From positions 81,199 through 145,198 of the forward strand of contig CAJTRL010000002.1 of assembly GCA_910578715.1 (NCBI GenBank): DNA of 64,000 bases, in the 5' to 3' direction. The DNA comes from an uncultured Lachnospiraceae bacterium (GTDB lineage: Bacteria > Bacillota > Clostridia > Lachnospirales > Lachnospiraceae). Positions 1 to 8,728 of this stretch are shown in pieces. Within the stretch, counting starts at the first letter, position 1. Every line of letters starts with the position of its first letter. Made by a program: the position numbers and the translations under genes. The notes under the pieces were generated by a model, which did not search any database, was not told where the DNA came from, and saw only the letters and a program-made list of their open reading frames with translations.

Positions 1-1
1 G

Positions 2-805
2 TTAGAAGAAGGGGAAATTTCCATCGATTTGTTTCCGGAGAAAGAAACTGTTTCGTGGGCGCAGTATCTGGAGGGCTGGAAAGAGAACATTCAGATAGAG
101 AAGCTGGATAAAACAACCGATATCAGCATCCCGGAAAAGGATAACGTGCAGTACCGATGCAGTCAATATCATCTGACGATATCGGCGGAATGGATGAACG
201 AACGGTTTGCGGACTGGCTGGAAGCGGAAAGTCTGCCAGGAAAAGAGGAGATTGTTGCGGAGATTGCACAGGATATCGAGGTTGTGTTTGCAATCGAAGA
301 TAAAAATGACCGAATCGTCCGGATTGCGTTGGAGGAGCCGTTTGTCGTTTACGTCGGAATGGAAGAGGAGCAGATTGCGGTTGGACTGTCCGGCGATATT
401 TGTTTTCTGGGAGAGAGCCGGAGTGTGGATGACATTCTCGTCAGTCTGCAGACAGAGCTGCCATTAACGGTACTTGGATTGGACGAGAGGCTATTATCCG
501 TATTTGGCAACAATTCCGGGACGGAGGATAAAATCGTTCTGGATTTGCGAGGAGAGATGTTGTATAACGAAAATGACATATGTGTTACATCGAATCTTCA
601 CAAATTGACCGTTTCGGTTGACAGAATTGGCAGCTTTAAGCTCACCGGAAAGCTGGAACTGGAGCCGTTGCGGGAAGAAGTAGAAGCGCCTGCCGGGGAA
701 ACGATTCAGCTTTTTGAAATGACGGAAGAGGAATACCGGGACTTGCGGGAGCAGATTATGAAAAAGGTATGGCGCTGGCTCAAGGCGCTTTCGGTTTTCG
801 GATAA
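2..805 (+). CDS. Unidentified protein, 5' end outside window
   Basis: The frame is open from base 2 without a convincing start, so the gene begins upstream of the window; at least 267 residues are present. I do not recognise the family. The visible part is acidic and soluble-looking, with alternating beta-type stretches (for example VVFAIEDKN, LGLDERLLSVFG, DKIVLDLRGEML) and no clear membrane segment. The C-terminus is Lys/Trp-rich (KKVWRWLKAL). The stop is followed after one base by the ATG of the first ABC-2-like permease, so the three genes to 3560 probably form one operon. A role linked to that export system is an inference from position only. Confidence 0.6.
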   Translation, partial: LEEGEISIDLFPEKETVSWAQYLEGWKENIQIEKLDKTTDISIPEKDNVQYRCSQYHLTISAEWMNERFADWLEAESLPGKEEIVAEIAQDIEVVFAIEDKNDRIVRIALEEPFVVYVGMEEEQIAVGLSGDICFLGESRSVDDILVSLQTELPLTVLGLDERLLSVFGNNSGTEDKIVLDLRGEMLYNENDICVTSNLHKLTVSVDRIGSFKLTGKLELEPLREEVEAPAGETIQLFEMTEEEYRDLREQIMKKVWRWLKALSVFG

Positions 806-806
806 T

Positions 807-2159
807 ATGGAACAGGGAGAGACCTGGAAGCATACAAGGAGAGGTTTGGACGCATACAGGAACAGACTGGGAAATATACAGGAAGAGATTTGGCAGCATA
901 CGGGAATAGATTTGACAGTATACAGGAACAGGAGGCAGGCGATTATCGGGAAAAGAACTTTGGTTTTATGGAAGTCGGATTTCAAACGAATGCTCAGGAA
1001 GCTGCCCGCCATGCTGGCGGAGTCGGCATTGCTGATTGGTATTCTGGGTATATTATATGGCGCTGTCGGATTTCTGTACCGGGATGCTCCGGCCTTACAG
1101 ATTACGATTGCGGTCGTAGAGGCGGAGGAAAATCCGCTTACGGATTTCATGCTGCATTATGTGCAGGGAATGGAAAGCGTTTCAGAAGTCTGCCAGTTTC
1201 TGACCGTGCCGGAAGAGGAAGCCTTTTCCATGTTACAGGAGGGAAAAGCAGCAGCCGCGCTGTTTTTACCTGAAAGAATGATAGAGGGAATTATGGACGG
1301 CAGTAACGTTCCGGTTCAGGTCTTTTTCCCGGAAGATGCCGGTGTGGAATCGGCGCTGCTACGGGAACTGACGGACGCGGGGGTGCGGATGTTACGCGTG
1401 GCCCAGGCGGAGATTTATGGAATGTATGATACGGCAAAGGCATATGGAGCGATGGAGCGGCTGTCGGCGATGGAAATGGATATCGATAGGGATAATCTGG
1501 CTTTTGCGATGGAGCGGCTGGCCTTGTTCCGGACACAGGAGGTTTCCGCTACGGGGAAACTGTCAATGATGCAGTATGGCATAGCCTCCGGCGCCGTCTT
1601 TTTTCTGCTATTGCTCGGCATGGCATGTTATCCGGTGATGCAGCCTTATCCGAAGGCTTTACAGAGGCAGCTTGTCAGAGAAGGAATCGGGGCGGGCAGA
1701 CAATGCTTTGGAAAATGGCTGTGCGGGACATGCAGTATGGGAATCAGTGCGCTTTTTTTCCGAATGCTTGTGGGAATGGGACTGAGGGCTGCCGGATTCG
1801 GCGCCCCAATGCCGGATTTACGGGCCGGCGCCGGTTTATTGATTTTGCTGTGCGCTTCCTCTTTTGTTTTTCTGGTATTTCAGCTTGCGGGGAACGGAAC
1901 GACGGCGGTTCTTCTGCTGTTTTTTCTGAGCGTTGTGATGCAGTATCTGTCCGGTGGGTTCCTTCCGCCCGTTTTTTTACCGGAAACGGTGCAGAAAATC
2001 GGGAAAATGCTTCCTTCCGCTTATCTGATAGAGGCAGCGGGAAGCCTTTATACGGGCAGCCTTTCCTGGAAAACAGTGTTATATCTTGTCCTTTACACGG
2101 TTCTTTGCGGGAGCGCCGCCTGTGGATTTGAATGGCGGCGTATGAAGAAGGAGGTGTAA
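807..2159 (+). CDS. ABC-2-type permease-like membrane protein
   Basis: A 450-residue membrane protein with the ABC-2 permease layout: one hydrophobic segment near residues 68-85 (LLIGILGILYGAVGFLY), a long extracytoplasmic region of about 170 residues, then five or so hydrophobic segments in the C-terminal half (FFLLLLGMACYPV, LLILLCASSFVFLVF, AVLLLFFLSVV, VLYLVLYTVLCG). It resembles half of a drug or antigen exporter permease; no ATPase is visible in the window, so the partner may lie upstream. The first 50 residues are encoded by a tandem 22-bp repeat and have no good Shine-Dalgarno site before the ATG, so translation may start later, close to the first membrane helix. The next gene, a second permease, starts 7 bases downstream. 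Confidence 0.7.
   Translation: MEQGETWKHTRRGLDAYRNRLGNIQEEIWQHTGIDLTVYRNRRQAIIGKRTLVLWKSDFKRMLRKLPAMLAESALLIGILGILYGAVGFLYRDAPALQITIAVVEAEENPLTDFMLHYVQGMESVSEVCQFLTVPEEEAFSMLQEGKAAAALFLPERMIEGIMDGSNVPVQVFFPEDAGVESALLRELTDAGVRMLRVAQAEIYGMYDTAKAYGAMERLSAMEMDIDRDNLAFAMERLALFRTQEVSATGKLSMMQYGIASGAVFFLLLLGMACYPVMQPYPKALQRQLVREGIGAGRQCFGKWLCGTCSMGISALFFRMLVGMGLRAAGFGAPMPDLRAGAGLLILLCASSFVFLVFQLAGNGTTAVLLLFFLSVVMQYLSGGFLPPVFLPETVQKIGKMLPSAYLIEAAGSLYTGSLSWKTVLYLVLYTVLCGSAACGFEWRRMKKEV
831..941 (+). repeat. Tandem repeat, 22-bp period, five degenerate copies
   Basis: The core ATACAGG or close variants (ATACAAGG, ATACGGG) starts at 832, 854, 876, 898 and 920, exactly 22 bp apart. Since 22 is not a multiple of three, the reading frame rotates and the peptide repeats only every 22 residues (HTRRGLDAYRNR, then HTGIDLTVYRNR). 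The array occupies the extreme 5' end of the permease gene. Confidence 0.85.
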
Positions 2160-2165
2160 GGAGGC

Positions 2166-3560
2166 ATGAAACGGTATTTGGTCTGGTTCCGGCTTCTGAT
2201 GAAGCGCGCATTGAAAAATCCGGCATTTCTGCTATTTTTACTGAGTATGCCCCTTCTTTCTCTTTTGGTTGACCGATTGGGACAAGGCGTAAGTGAAGGA
2301 ATCGCTGCCGGAATCTGTATCGAAGGATGGGAAGCGGAGGCGTGGGAAGATGACGGAGTAAGGGGAGAGGAAGCGCGGCTGGAAGAAGCCGGAACGGAAG
2401 GAGAGGAAACAAGGATAGAAGGGACGGAAGCTCGGTTGGAAGAAGCCGGAACGGAGAGAACGGAAGCATCCGAAGAAGCCGGGACAGAGAAGATACGGCG
2501 GTTTCTTGCGCTTTTGTCCGAACAGGAAGGGATTGTGCGGCTTCGGGTATATGATAGCGAAGCAGAAATGCGGCATGCTGTGGAGAAAGGCGAACTGGAC
2601 TGCGGCGTTTTCCTGCGGGAGGAATTGTGGGAAGGGCTTGAGACAGGCACATGGCAGGGGACGATTACCATATTGGAAAGTTCTTCTTCGAGTATGACCC
2701 AGATAGTCAAAGAAAAAATTGCGAGCCTTGTTTTTACCTTGTATTCGGAAGAAAATTATGTAAACTATATAAAAAGTTCGGAAGTATTTTTCAGGGAGGA
2801 AGAAACAGGGACCGGTGCAGATATTGACGAGTCTGCCGGAACGGAAGGAACGAGCGCTGACACAGATATCGCAGAGTTTGCCAGGACGGCGTATGAAACG
2901 CATTTGCTGGATGGAAGCACCTTTGCGTTTCAATATCAGGAAAATCAGATACGAAGCGATGGCGGAAACTTGGACAGAACCCAGGCAGGTGATGATGGAA
3001 ACCTGACAGATGGCGATAGAAATCGGTCGGACGCCGGCGGAACCCTGTCAGGTGGCGAAAACCCGGATGGTCTTTTGGACACATCCTTCCGGCTCCGGGG
3101 CATTCTGGCGGTCTGTATTTTCCTGAGCGGTCTCTGCGGACTGCTGACCGACTGGAAAGACCGGTCGGAAAAGCGGTTTCTGCGCCTGACTTCCCCGATA
3201 GTGACTACGATGGTCAACATATGGATTCCCACCGTTTATACTTCGGCGGCCGCGTTTTTCTCCCTGTGGCTGACCGGAAATATAACAGCCTCCGGTTCGG
3301 AGAAAGCGTTGACGGCCGGGCTGGCATCCGGTTTTGGGAAGGAAATATTTGGGCTTCTTTTTTATCAGTTCCTAATTGTTCTGTATTGTAGTATAATCAG
3401 AATAGTATTGAGAAGACAGGAAACGATTGCGGCCGCTATTCCGTTGTTTGTGCTTTGCAGTGTCATCTGTTGTCCGGTCTGGATTCGCCTTGCGGTATAT
3501 GTGCCATTGTTCCGTGTGCTGGAAAAGTTTTTCCCGGTAACGTATTATCTGCTTCTTTAG
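2166..3560 (+). CDS. ABC-2-type permease-like membrane protein with low-complexity loop
   Basis: A 464-residue membrane protein, apparently the partner of the preceding permease. There is one N-terminal hydrophobic segment (FLLFLLSMPLLSLLVDRLG), a very long polar loop to about residue 310, then C-terminal segments (LAVCIFLSGLCGLL, TVYTSAAAFFSLWL, EIFGLLFYQFLIVLY, AAAIPLFVLCSVICC). The loop carries Glu/Ala/Gly/Thr-rich repeats: a 57-bp unit beginning at 2370 and 2427 gives EARLEEAGTE twice, with a partial third copy. A Shine-Dalgarno sequence (GAAGGAGGTG) ends about 10 bases before the ATG. Substrate is unknown, and the family call rests on topology and pairing. Confidence 0.65.
   Translation: MKRYLVWFRLLMKRALKNPAFLLFLLSMPLLSLLVDRLGQGVSEGIAAGICIEGWEAEAWEDDGVRGEEARLEEAGTEGEETRIEGTEARLEEAGTERTEASEEAGTEKIRRFLALLSEQEGIVRLRVYDSEAEMRHAVEKGELDCGVFLREELWEGLETGTWQGTITILESSSSSMTQIVKEKIASLVFTLYSEENYVNYIKSSEVFFREEETGTGADIDESAGTEGTSADTDIAEFARTAYETHLLDGSTFAFQYQENQIRSDGGNLDRTQAGDDGNLTDGDRNRSDAGGTLSGGENPDGLLDTSFRLRGILAVCIFLSGLCGLLTDWKDRSEKRFLRLTSPIVTTMVNIWIPTVYTSAAAFFSLWLTGNITASGSEKALTAGLASGFGKEIFGLLFYQFLIVLYCSIIRIVLRRQETIAAAIPLFVLCSVICCPVWIRLAVYVPLFRVLEKFFPVTYYLLL
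2370..2485 (+). repeat. In-frame 57-bp repeat within permease gene
   Basis: Two near-identical copies start at 2370 and 2427 (19 codons apart), followed by a partial third near 2470. They encode EARLEEAGTE, EARLEEAGTE and EASEEAGTE in the extracytoplasmic loop. Confidence 0.8.
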
Positions 3561-3617
3561 GTTGGCGAATATTGGCGGCCCATATGCCGCGGACAGAGAG
3601 AAAGGTATTTTATAAGA

Positions 3618-4103
3618 ATGAAAAACAAAGAAATAAAAACCAATGCGATGCGGATTCTGGAGCGGGAAAAGATACCGTATACGCAATATACATACGAATG
3701 TGAGGAATTTGTGGACGCGCTGCAGATTGCGGATATGCTCTCGCTTCCTTATGAAAAAGTTTATAAAACGCTGGTGACCGTTGGAGACAGCAGGAATTAC
3801 TATGTTTTTGTGATTCCGATTGCGGAAGAACTTGATATGAAAAAGGCCGCGAAGTCGGTGGGAGAAAAGGCCGTCAGCATGATACATGTCAAAGAAATCA
3901 ATGGGGTGACGGGCTATGTCAGAGGCGGCTGTACGGCGGTCGGGATGAAAAAGCAGTATGTGACGCGCATCGATAAGTCTGCGGAAGCGCTGGAAACGGT
4001 TATTGTCAGCGGCGGACGGCTCGGTTCCCAGATTGAACTAAAACCCGGCGACCTTTGCAGAGCTTCCAGAGGCGAGTTTGCGGATGTCATTGCGGGCCGG
4101 TGA
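3618..4103 (+). CDS. ybaK: YbaK/EbsC-type Cys-tRNA(Pro) deacylase
   Basis: A 161-residue protein of the YbaK/aminoacyl-tRNA deacylase family, which hydrolyses Cys-tRNA(Pro) mischarged by prolyl-tRNA synthetase in the cytoplasm. The length matches the family. Seen in the sequence: the N-terminal MKNKEIKTNAMRILE start, the substrate-pocket segment VYKTLVT, the conserved stretch KAVSMIHVKE and the C-terminal YVRGGCTAVG with the GG turn typical of the fold, then SGGRLGSQIEL. The start lies 12 bases after a GAAAGG sequence. It stands alone downstream of the permease pair and ends shortly before mtnA; no operon link is evident. Confidence 0.88.
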   Translation: MKNKEIKTNAMRILEREKIPYTQYTYECEEFVDALQIADMLSLPYEKVYKTLVTVGDSRNYYVFVIPIAEELDMKKAAKSVGEKAVSMIHVKEINGVTGYVRGGCTAVGMKKQYVTRIDKSAEALETVIVSGGRLGSQIELKPGDLCRASRGEFADVIAGR

Positions 4104-4238
4104 GCGGAAGAATATCCGCATTGCGTTTCCGCGTGTCATCGCAGCAGCAGCTCTGACATGGAGGAAACGTATGGAAGTTTACAGAAGTTGACCAATATAG
4201 TCAAAATGAAATATATGAAAGGGCATGGACGACAAGGC

Positions 4239-5315
4239 ATGAAAAGTATCAGGGATTATGAAACGGTAGCGCTGGACGATGCGAACGACGCGGTGGTGAT
4301 TATCGACCAGACGCTTCTTCCCGGAAAAACGGAGCTTATCAGTTTAAAGACAGGAGAGGAAATCTGGAACGCGATTTATCTGCTCAAAGTGCGCGGCGCA
4401 CCGGCAATCGGCGTGACGGCGGCCTTTGGCATTTATCTGCTGGCGAAGCGGATGGAGACGAAGGATTTCGATGTTTTTTACCGGGAATTTCAAAAACAGA
4501 AAGCCTATCTGGATTCGTCCAGGCCGACCGCCGTTAATTTATCCTGGGCGCTGCGGCGGATGGAACGGGTATGTCTGGAAAACCGGGAAAAACCGATAGC
4601 GGAAATCAAGGCACTGTTAAAAAAGGAAGCCGTGGAAATCAAAGAAGAGGATATCCGGGTCTGTAAAGCAATCGGAGAGTACGGGTTAGGTCTTGTGAAG
4701 CCCGGTGACGGTATTCTGACGCACTGTAACGCCGGGCAGCTTGCGGCCTGTAAATACGGAACCGCTACCGCGCCTATTTATCTTGGAGAAGAGCGGGGCT
4801 ATCATTTCCGGGTCTTTGCGGACGAGACGAGACCTCTTTTACAGGGGGCGAGGCTTACCGCTTATGAACTTTTTTCTTCCGGTGTGGACGTTACCCTTAT
4901 CTGCGATAATATGTCGGGAACCGTCATGCGCAACGGATGGGTGAACGCCGTGTTTGTCGGCTGTGACCGGGTGGCGGCCAACGGCGATACGGCCAATAAA
5001 ATAGGAACCTCCGTTGTGGCGGCAGTAGCAAAACGCTACAATGTTCCGGTTTATATCTGTGCGCCGACCGCAACCATCGATTTGGGGACGCCTACCGGAG
5101 CGGAGATTACAATAGAGCAGCGGCCGGCCCATGAGGTGACGCAGATGTGGTATCGGGAACCGATGGCACCGGAGGGCGTGAAAGTGTTTAACCCGGCGTT
5201 CGACGTAACCGACCATGACCTGATTGCGGGCATCGTCACGGAATACGGCGTGGCGAGGGAACCTTATACGGAATCATTGCGGGAGATATTCAATCGGAAA
5301 GAAAAGGAGCATTAA
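4239..5315 (+). CDS. mtnA: S-methyl-5-thioribose-1-phosphate isomerase
   Basis: MtnA interconverts methylthioribose-1-phosphate and methylthioribulose-1-phosphate in methionine salvage, or in related nucleoside-by-product salvage. The sequence shows the family signature KVRGAPAIGVTAAFG, then THCNAGQLA with the catalytic Cys, YHFRVFADETRPLLQGARLT, and TLICDNMSG with the catalytic Asp, followed by GCDRVAANGDTANKIGT. The ATG at 4239 gives 358 residues, the usual size. In-frame ATGs at 4158, 4206 and 4215 would add an unconserved N-terminal tail, and none has a good ribosome site. No other salvage genes (mtnK, mtnB and so on) are adjacent. A small unknown gene starts 4 bases after the stop. Confidence 0.9.
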   Translation: MKSIRDYETVALDDANDAVVIIDQTLLPGKTELISLKTGEEIWNAIYLLKVRGAPAIGVTAAFGIYLLAKRMETKDFDVFYREFQKQKAYLDSSRPTAVNLSWALRRMERVCLENREKPIAEIKALLKKEAVEIKEEDIRVCKAIGEYGLGLVKPGDGILTHCNAGQLAACKYGTATAPIYLGEERGYHFRVFADETRPLLQGARLTAYELFSSGVDVTLICDNMSGTVMRNGWVNAVFVGCDRVAANGDTANKIGTSVVAAVAKRYNVPVYICAPTATIDLGTPTGAEITIEQRPAHEVTQMWYREPMAPEGVKVFNPAFDVTDHDLIAGIVTEYGVAREPYTESLREIFNRKEKEH

Positions 5316-5318
5316 TAT

Positions 5319-5540
5319 ATGAAAGAAGACGAGATGATAGCGGAAATCATGAATCATCTGGATTCTGAAGTAGGACAGGGCGTTTACCGGATGAGCGTAC
5401 TGATGGACGAGGACGCGGAACAGGAAAAGCATGTTTCCAAACAGTGCTGTAACATGTATGGACGCCCGGCTTCGGAGACAGTCGGACTGTTAGATATGTA
5501 TACGGATATGAATGCGGGGAGACCGGACAGAATGCCCTGA
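5319..5540 (+). CDS. Small unidentified protein
   Basis: A 73-residue acidic protein starting MKEDEMIAEIMNHLD. A strong AAGGAG sits 9 bases before the ATG, inside the end of mtnA, so it is probably translated from the mtnA message. It has a Cys pair (KQCCNM) and no membrane segment. I do not recognise it. It ends about 50 bases before the beta-galactosidase start and could be cotranscribed with both neighbours. Confidence 0.55.
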   Translation: MKEDEMIAEIMNHLDSEVGQGVYRMSVLMDEDAEQEKHVSKQCCNMYGRPASETVGLLDMYTDMNAGRPDRMP

Positions 5541-5588
5541 CGGACATTCTGTATAAGATTAAGATATCAGAAAGGTATGGAGTACAAA

Positions 5589-8500
5589 ATGGCACAATTT
5601 AACTACGAAAAAGTAAAAGACCCGTTGTTTTTTAAGGAAAATGTGCTTCCGGCGCATGCGGAGGCAGTTTTGTACCGGAACAGGGAGGAATTTGATAAAG
5701 GGGAAAGTTCGCTTCGGATGCCGCTCGACGGTATCTGGAAATTTTCCTATGCGGCCAATCAGGCTCTGGCGCCGGATGGATTTGAAAAAGAATCTTTTGA
5801 CTGTACATGCTGGGAGAGCATCCGCGTGCCGGCACATATTCAGATGGAGGGATATGACGTTCCCCAGTATGCCAACGTGCAGTACCCGTGGGACGGCAGA
5901 GAAGAGCTGGTTCCGGGAGAGATTCCCGTGCGGTTCAATCCGACGGCAAGCTATGTAAAGCATTTTGAAGTGCCGCAGGAGATGAAAGGAAAAGAAATCC
6001 GCATTTCCTTCCAGGGCGTGGAGAGCGGCATGGCTCTCTGGCTGAACGGACACTATGTGGGTTACAGCGAGGACAGCTTTACGCCTTCCGAATTTGAGCT
6101 CACGCCTTTTTTGAAAGAGGGAGAGAACAAGCTGGCGGTACAGGTTTATAAATGGACCTCTTCCAGCTGGTGCGAGGACCAGGACTTTTTCCGCTTTTCC
6201 GGCATTTACCGGAGCGTATACCTGTATGCAGTTCCCGCCGCGCATCTGGAAGATATTCGGATAAAGACGCTGTTTGAGGAAGATAACTTTGACGAGGCCG
6301 TGCTGGAAGCGGTGACAAAAGCATCCGGCGAAGGCAGAATAAAAATCCGCTTAAAGGACGGCGGACAGGTTTTATTTGTACAGGAAAAGAAAATCGTGCC
6401 GGAGAACATCGTATTTCAGGAAAAAGTGGGTTCTCCGAAACTATGGAGCGCGGAGGAACCGAATCTTTACCAGCTGGAAATAGAAGTTTACGGGGTTTCC
6501 GGCGAAATGGAAGAATATACGGTACAGGCGGTGGGATTCCGGAAGTTTGAGATGAAAAATAACCGTATGCTTTTAAACGGAAAACGGATTGTGTTCAAGG
6601 GCGTCAACCGCCATGAGTTCAGCTCCGTTTCCGGCCGCGCCGTTTCTTATGAAGAGCTGGAAAAAGATATTGTGACGATGAAGAGGAACAATATCAATGC
6701 CATCCGGACCTGTCATTATCCGGACGATGCAGCGATTTATGATTTGTGCGACCGGTATGGCATCTATCTGATGGCGGAATGTAATATGGAAACGCACGGC
6801 ACATGGGATGCTTATCTGCGCGGCGTTGCGGAGAAGTCTTTTGTGCTTCCCGGCGAGCATGAAGAATGGGAGGGCATGATGCTCGACCGCGTCAATTCCT
6901 GTTACCAGAGGGACAAGAACCATCCGGCAATCCTCTTATGGTCCTGTGGAAACGAATCTTTCGGGGGACGGACGATTTTTCGGATGTCGGAGCTTTTCCG
7001 GGAACTGGACGATACGCGGCTTGTGCATTATGAAGGCGTTTTTTGTGACAGAAGCTATAATGGAAGCACCGATATGGAAAGCAGAATGTATGCGAAGGTA
7101 TGGGAAATTGAGGAATATTTAAAGGACGCGGAAGCAAGGCCGTTTATCTGCTGTGAATATTCCCATGCGATGGGCAATTCCTGTGGGGCTCTGCATAAAT
7201 ACACGAATCTGGCGGACCGGGAAAATTCCGGCTATCAGGGCGGCTTTATCTGGGATTACATCGACCAGTCCCTTTACCGGAAAGACCGGTACGGCAAGGA
7301 ATATCAGGCTTATGGCGGCGATTTCGGAGAGCGGCCGTGCGATTATAATTTCAGCGGTAACGGCATCGTATACGGCGGGGAAAGAAATCCGTCGCCGAAG
7401 ATGCAGGAAGTGAAATTCGATTATCAGAATATTGCAGTATATGTTCGTGAGAAAGAGTTTGAGGTATGGAATAAAAATCTGTTTGTAAATACAGATACGT
7501 TTGACGCGAAGGCGGTTCTGCTTCGGAACGGCGTGCCTTTGGAGGAAAAGGAGCTGTGTTTGTGCGTGGAGCCGGAGAGCTGCCGGGTATTTCCGATTCC
7601 TTTTGTGATACCATCCTATGAAGGCGAATATGCGGTGACAATTTCTTTTCATTTGAAAAACGATACGCTCTGGGCCGGAGCGGGCCATGAGGTGGCCTTC
7701 GGCCAGGGCGTTGTGGGAGAAGTGAAAGCGGCCGGGAAGCCGGAGACAAAACCTTACACCCTGATTCGCGGCAAGCGGAATTTCGGTGTCAGGGGAAGGG
7801 ATTTCGAGGCGCTGTTTTCCATTGAATTTGGATTTGTTTCCTATCGGTATGGGGGAAAAGAGATGCTCATCAGGAGTCCGAAGCCGAATTTCTGGCGTGC
7901 TCCTGTCGATAACGATGAAGGGAACAATATGCCGGGCAGATACGGTCAGTGGAAGCTGGCGAGCCTGTATCTGACGACGAAAGGCGCGGGAATTGCGAGA
8001 GAAACGGCGCTCGGTACATGGTATGACAACCCGGTTGTCAGGGAAGAAGAGGATTGTGCGGTCATTACCTATTATTATCATCTTCAGACGACGCCGAAGG
8101 CGGAATGTCAGGTGACTTACCGGGTTTACGGCGACGGTAAAGTTGTGACGACGCTTTCCTATGACCCGGTAAAGGAGCTGGGCGATATGCCGGAATTTGG
8201 CATGCTGTTCCAGCTCAGTGCGGATTACGACCATGTGGAGTGGTATGGAAACGGTCCGGAAGAGACTTATGAGGACCGGAAAGAGGGGGCGAAGCTCGGC
8301 GTTTACCGGAATCTGGTACAGGAGAATATGGCCCGGTACCTGGTTCCCCAGGAGTGCGGCAACAAAACAGGCGTCCGCTATGCGTCCGTTACGGACCGGA
8401 AAGGGCGGGGACTGCTTTTTACCGGAGATAAGATGAACTTTTCCGCACTGCCTTATACGCCGCATGAACTGGAAAATGCAAAGCATCCTTTTGAACTTCC

Positions 8501-8645
8501 GGAAGTGCATTATACATGGGTGCGCGTTTCGATGCAGCAGATGGGCGTCGGCGGAGATGACAGCTGGGGGGCGCCTGTACACCCGGAATACCTGATTGAT
8601 ATCGGCCAAAAACTGGAATTTACCTTTACGTTTCAGGGGATATAA
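5589..8645 (+). CDS. lacZ: Beta-galactosidase, GH2 LacZ type
   Basis: A full-length LacZ-class GH2 enzyme of about 1018 residues that cleaves terminal beta-D-galactose. Domain order: N-terminal sugar-binding and jelly-roll domains (AQVY-type motifs, SWCEDQDFFRFSGIYR), the immunoglobulin-like middle, the TIM barrel with RTCHYPDDAAIYDLCDRYG, acid/base Glu in WSCGNESFGG (about residue 456), nucleophile Glu in CCEYSHAMGN (about residue 522), then the small-domain C-terminus with NFWRAPVDNDEG and YGNGPEETYEDR. There is no signal peptide, so it acts in the cytosol. The ATG at 5589 has GGAG six bases upstream; an in-frame ATG at 5577 is possible but badly spaced. No dedicated lactose transporter adjoins it. 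Confidence 0.95.
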   Translation: MAQFNYEKVKDPLFFKENVLPAHAEAVLYRNREEFDKGESSLRMPLDGIWKFSYAANQALAPDGFEKESFDCTCWESIRVPAHIQMEGYDVPQYANVQYPWDGREELVPGEIPVRFNPTASYVKHFEVPQEMKGKEIRISFQGVESGMALWLNGHYVGYSEDSFTPSEFELTPFLKEGENKLAVQVYKWTSSSWCEDQDFFRFSGIYRSVYLYAVPAAHLEDIRIKTLFEEDNFDEAVLEAVTKASGEGRIKIRLKDGGQVLFVQEKKIVPENIVFQEKVGSPKLWSAEEPNLYQLEIEVYGVSGEMEEYTVQAVGFRKFEMKNNRMLLNGKRIVFKGVNRHEFSSVSGRAVSYEELEKDIVTMKRNNINAIRTCHYPDDAAIYDLCDRYGIYLMAECNMETHGTWDAYLRGVAEKSFVLPGEHEEWEGMMLDRVNSCYQRDKNHPAILLWSCGNESFGGRTIFRMSELFRELDDTRLVHYEGVFCDRSYNGSTDMESRMYAKVWEIEEYLKDAEARPFICCEYSHAMGNSCGALHKYTNLADRENSGYQGGFIWDYIDQSLYRKDRYGKEYQAYGGDFGERPCDYNFSGNGIVYGGERNPSPKMQEVKFDYQNIAVYVREKEFEVWNKNLFVNTDTFDAKAVLLRNGVPLEEKELCLCVEPESCRVFPIPFVIPSYEGEYAVTISFHLKNDTLWAGAGHEVAFGQGVVGEVKAAGKPETKPYTLIRGKRNFGVRGRDFEALFSIEFGFVSYRYGGKEMLIRSPKPNFWRAPVDNDEGNNMPGRYGQWKLASLYLTTKGAGIARETALGTWYDNPVVREEEDCAVITYYYHLQTTPKAECQVTYRVYGDGKVVTTLSYDPVKELGDMPEFGMLFQLSADYDHVEWYGNGPEETYEDRKEGAKLGVYRNLVQENMARYLVPQECGNKTGVRYASVTDRKGRGLLFTGDKMNFSALPYTPHELENAKHPFELPEVHYTWVRVSMQQMGVGGDDSWGAPVHPEYLIDIGQKLEFTFTFQGI

Positions 8646-8657
8646 TACAAGTTTTTT

Positions 8658-8692
8658 TAAACGAAATATTTTAAACTGAAATATTTTAAACG
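8658..8692 (+). repeat. Short AT-rich direct repeat in intergenic gap
   Basis: The unit GAAATATTTTAAAC occurs twice in tandem about 15 bp apart between lacZ and the next gene, preceded by TTTTTTTAAAC. It may hold a promoter; no clear -35 was seen. Confidence 0.4.
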
Positions 8693-8728
8693 AGATGACA
8701 AATAAGTTCAAATGAGGGAGGAAGGATT

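Noticed and set aside
494..1150. Minus-strand frame of 218 codons with repeated Cys/Ile text
   Set aside because: Shadow of the edge gene and of the 22-bp repeat array; no ribosome site and no family resemblance.
4104..4238. Possible SAM-type riboswitch ahead of mtnA
   Set aside because: No recognisable SAM riboswitch core or terminator/antiterminator pair was found in the short gap.
7119..8711. 530-codon open frame on the minus strand
   Set aside because: It lies antisense within lacZ, which has all GH2 motifs; the antisense protein is His/Arg/Ile-rich with no domain, a usual shadow of GC-biased codons.
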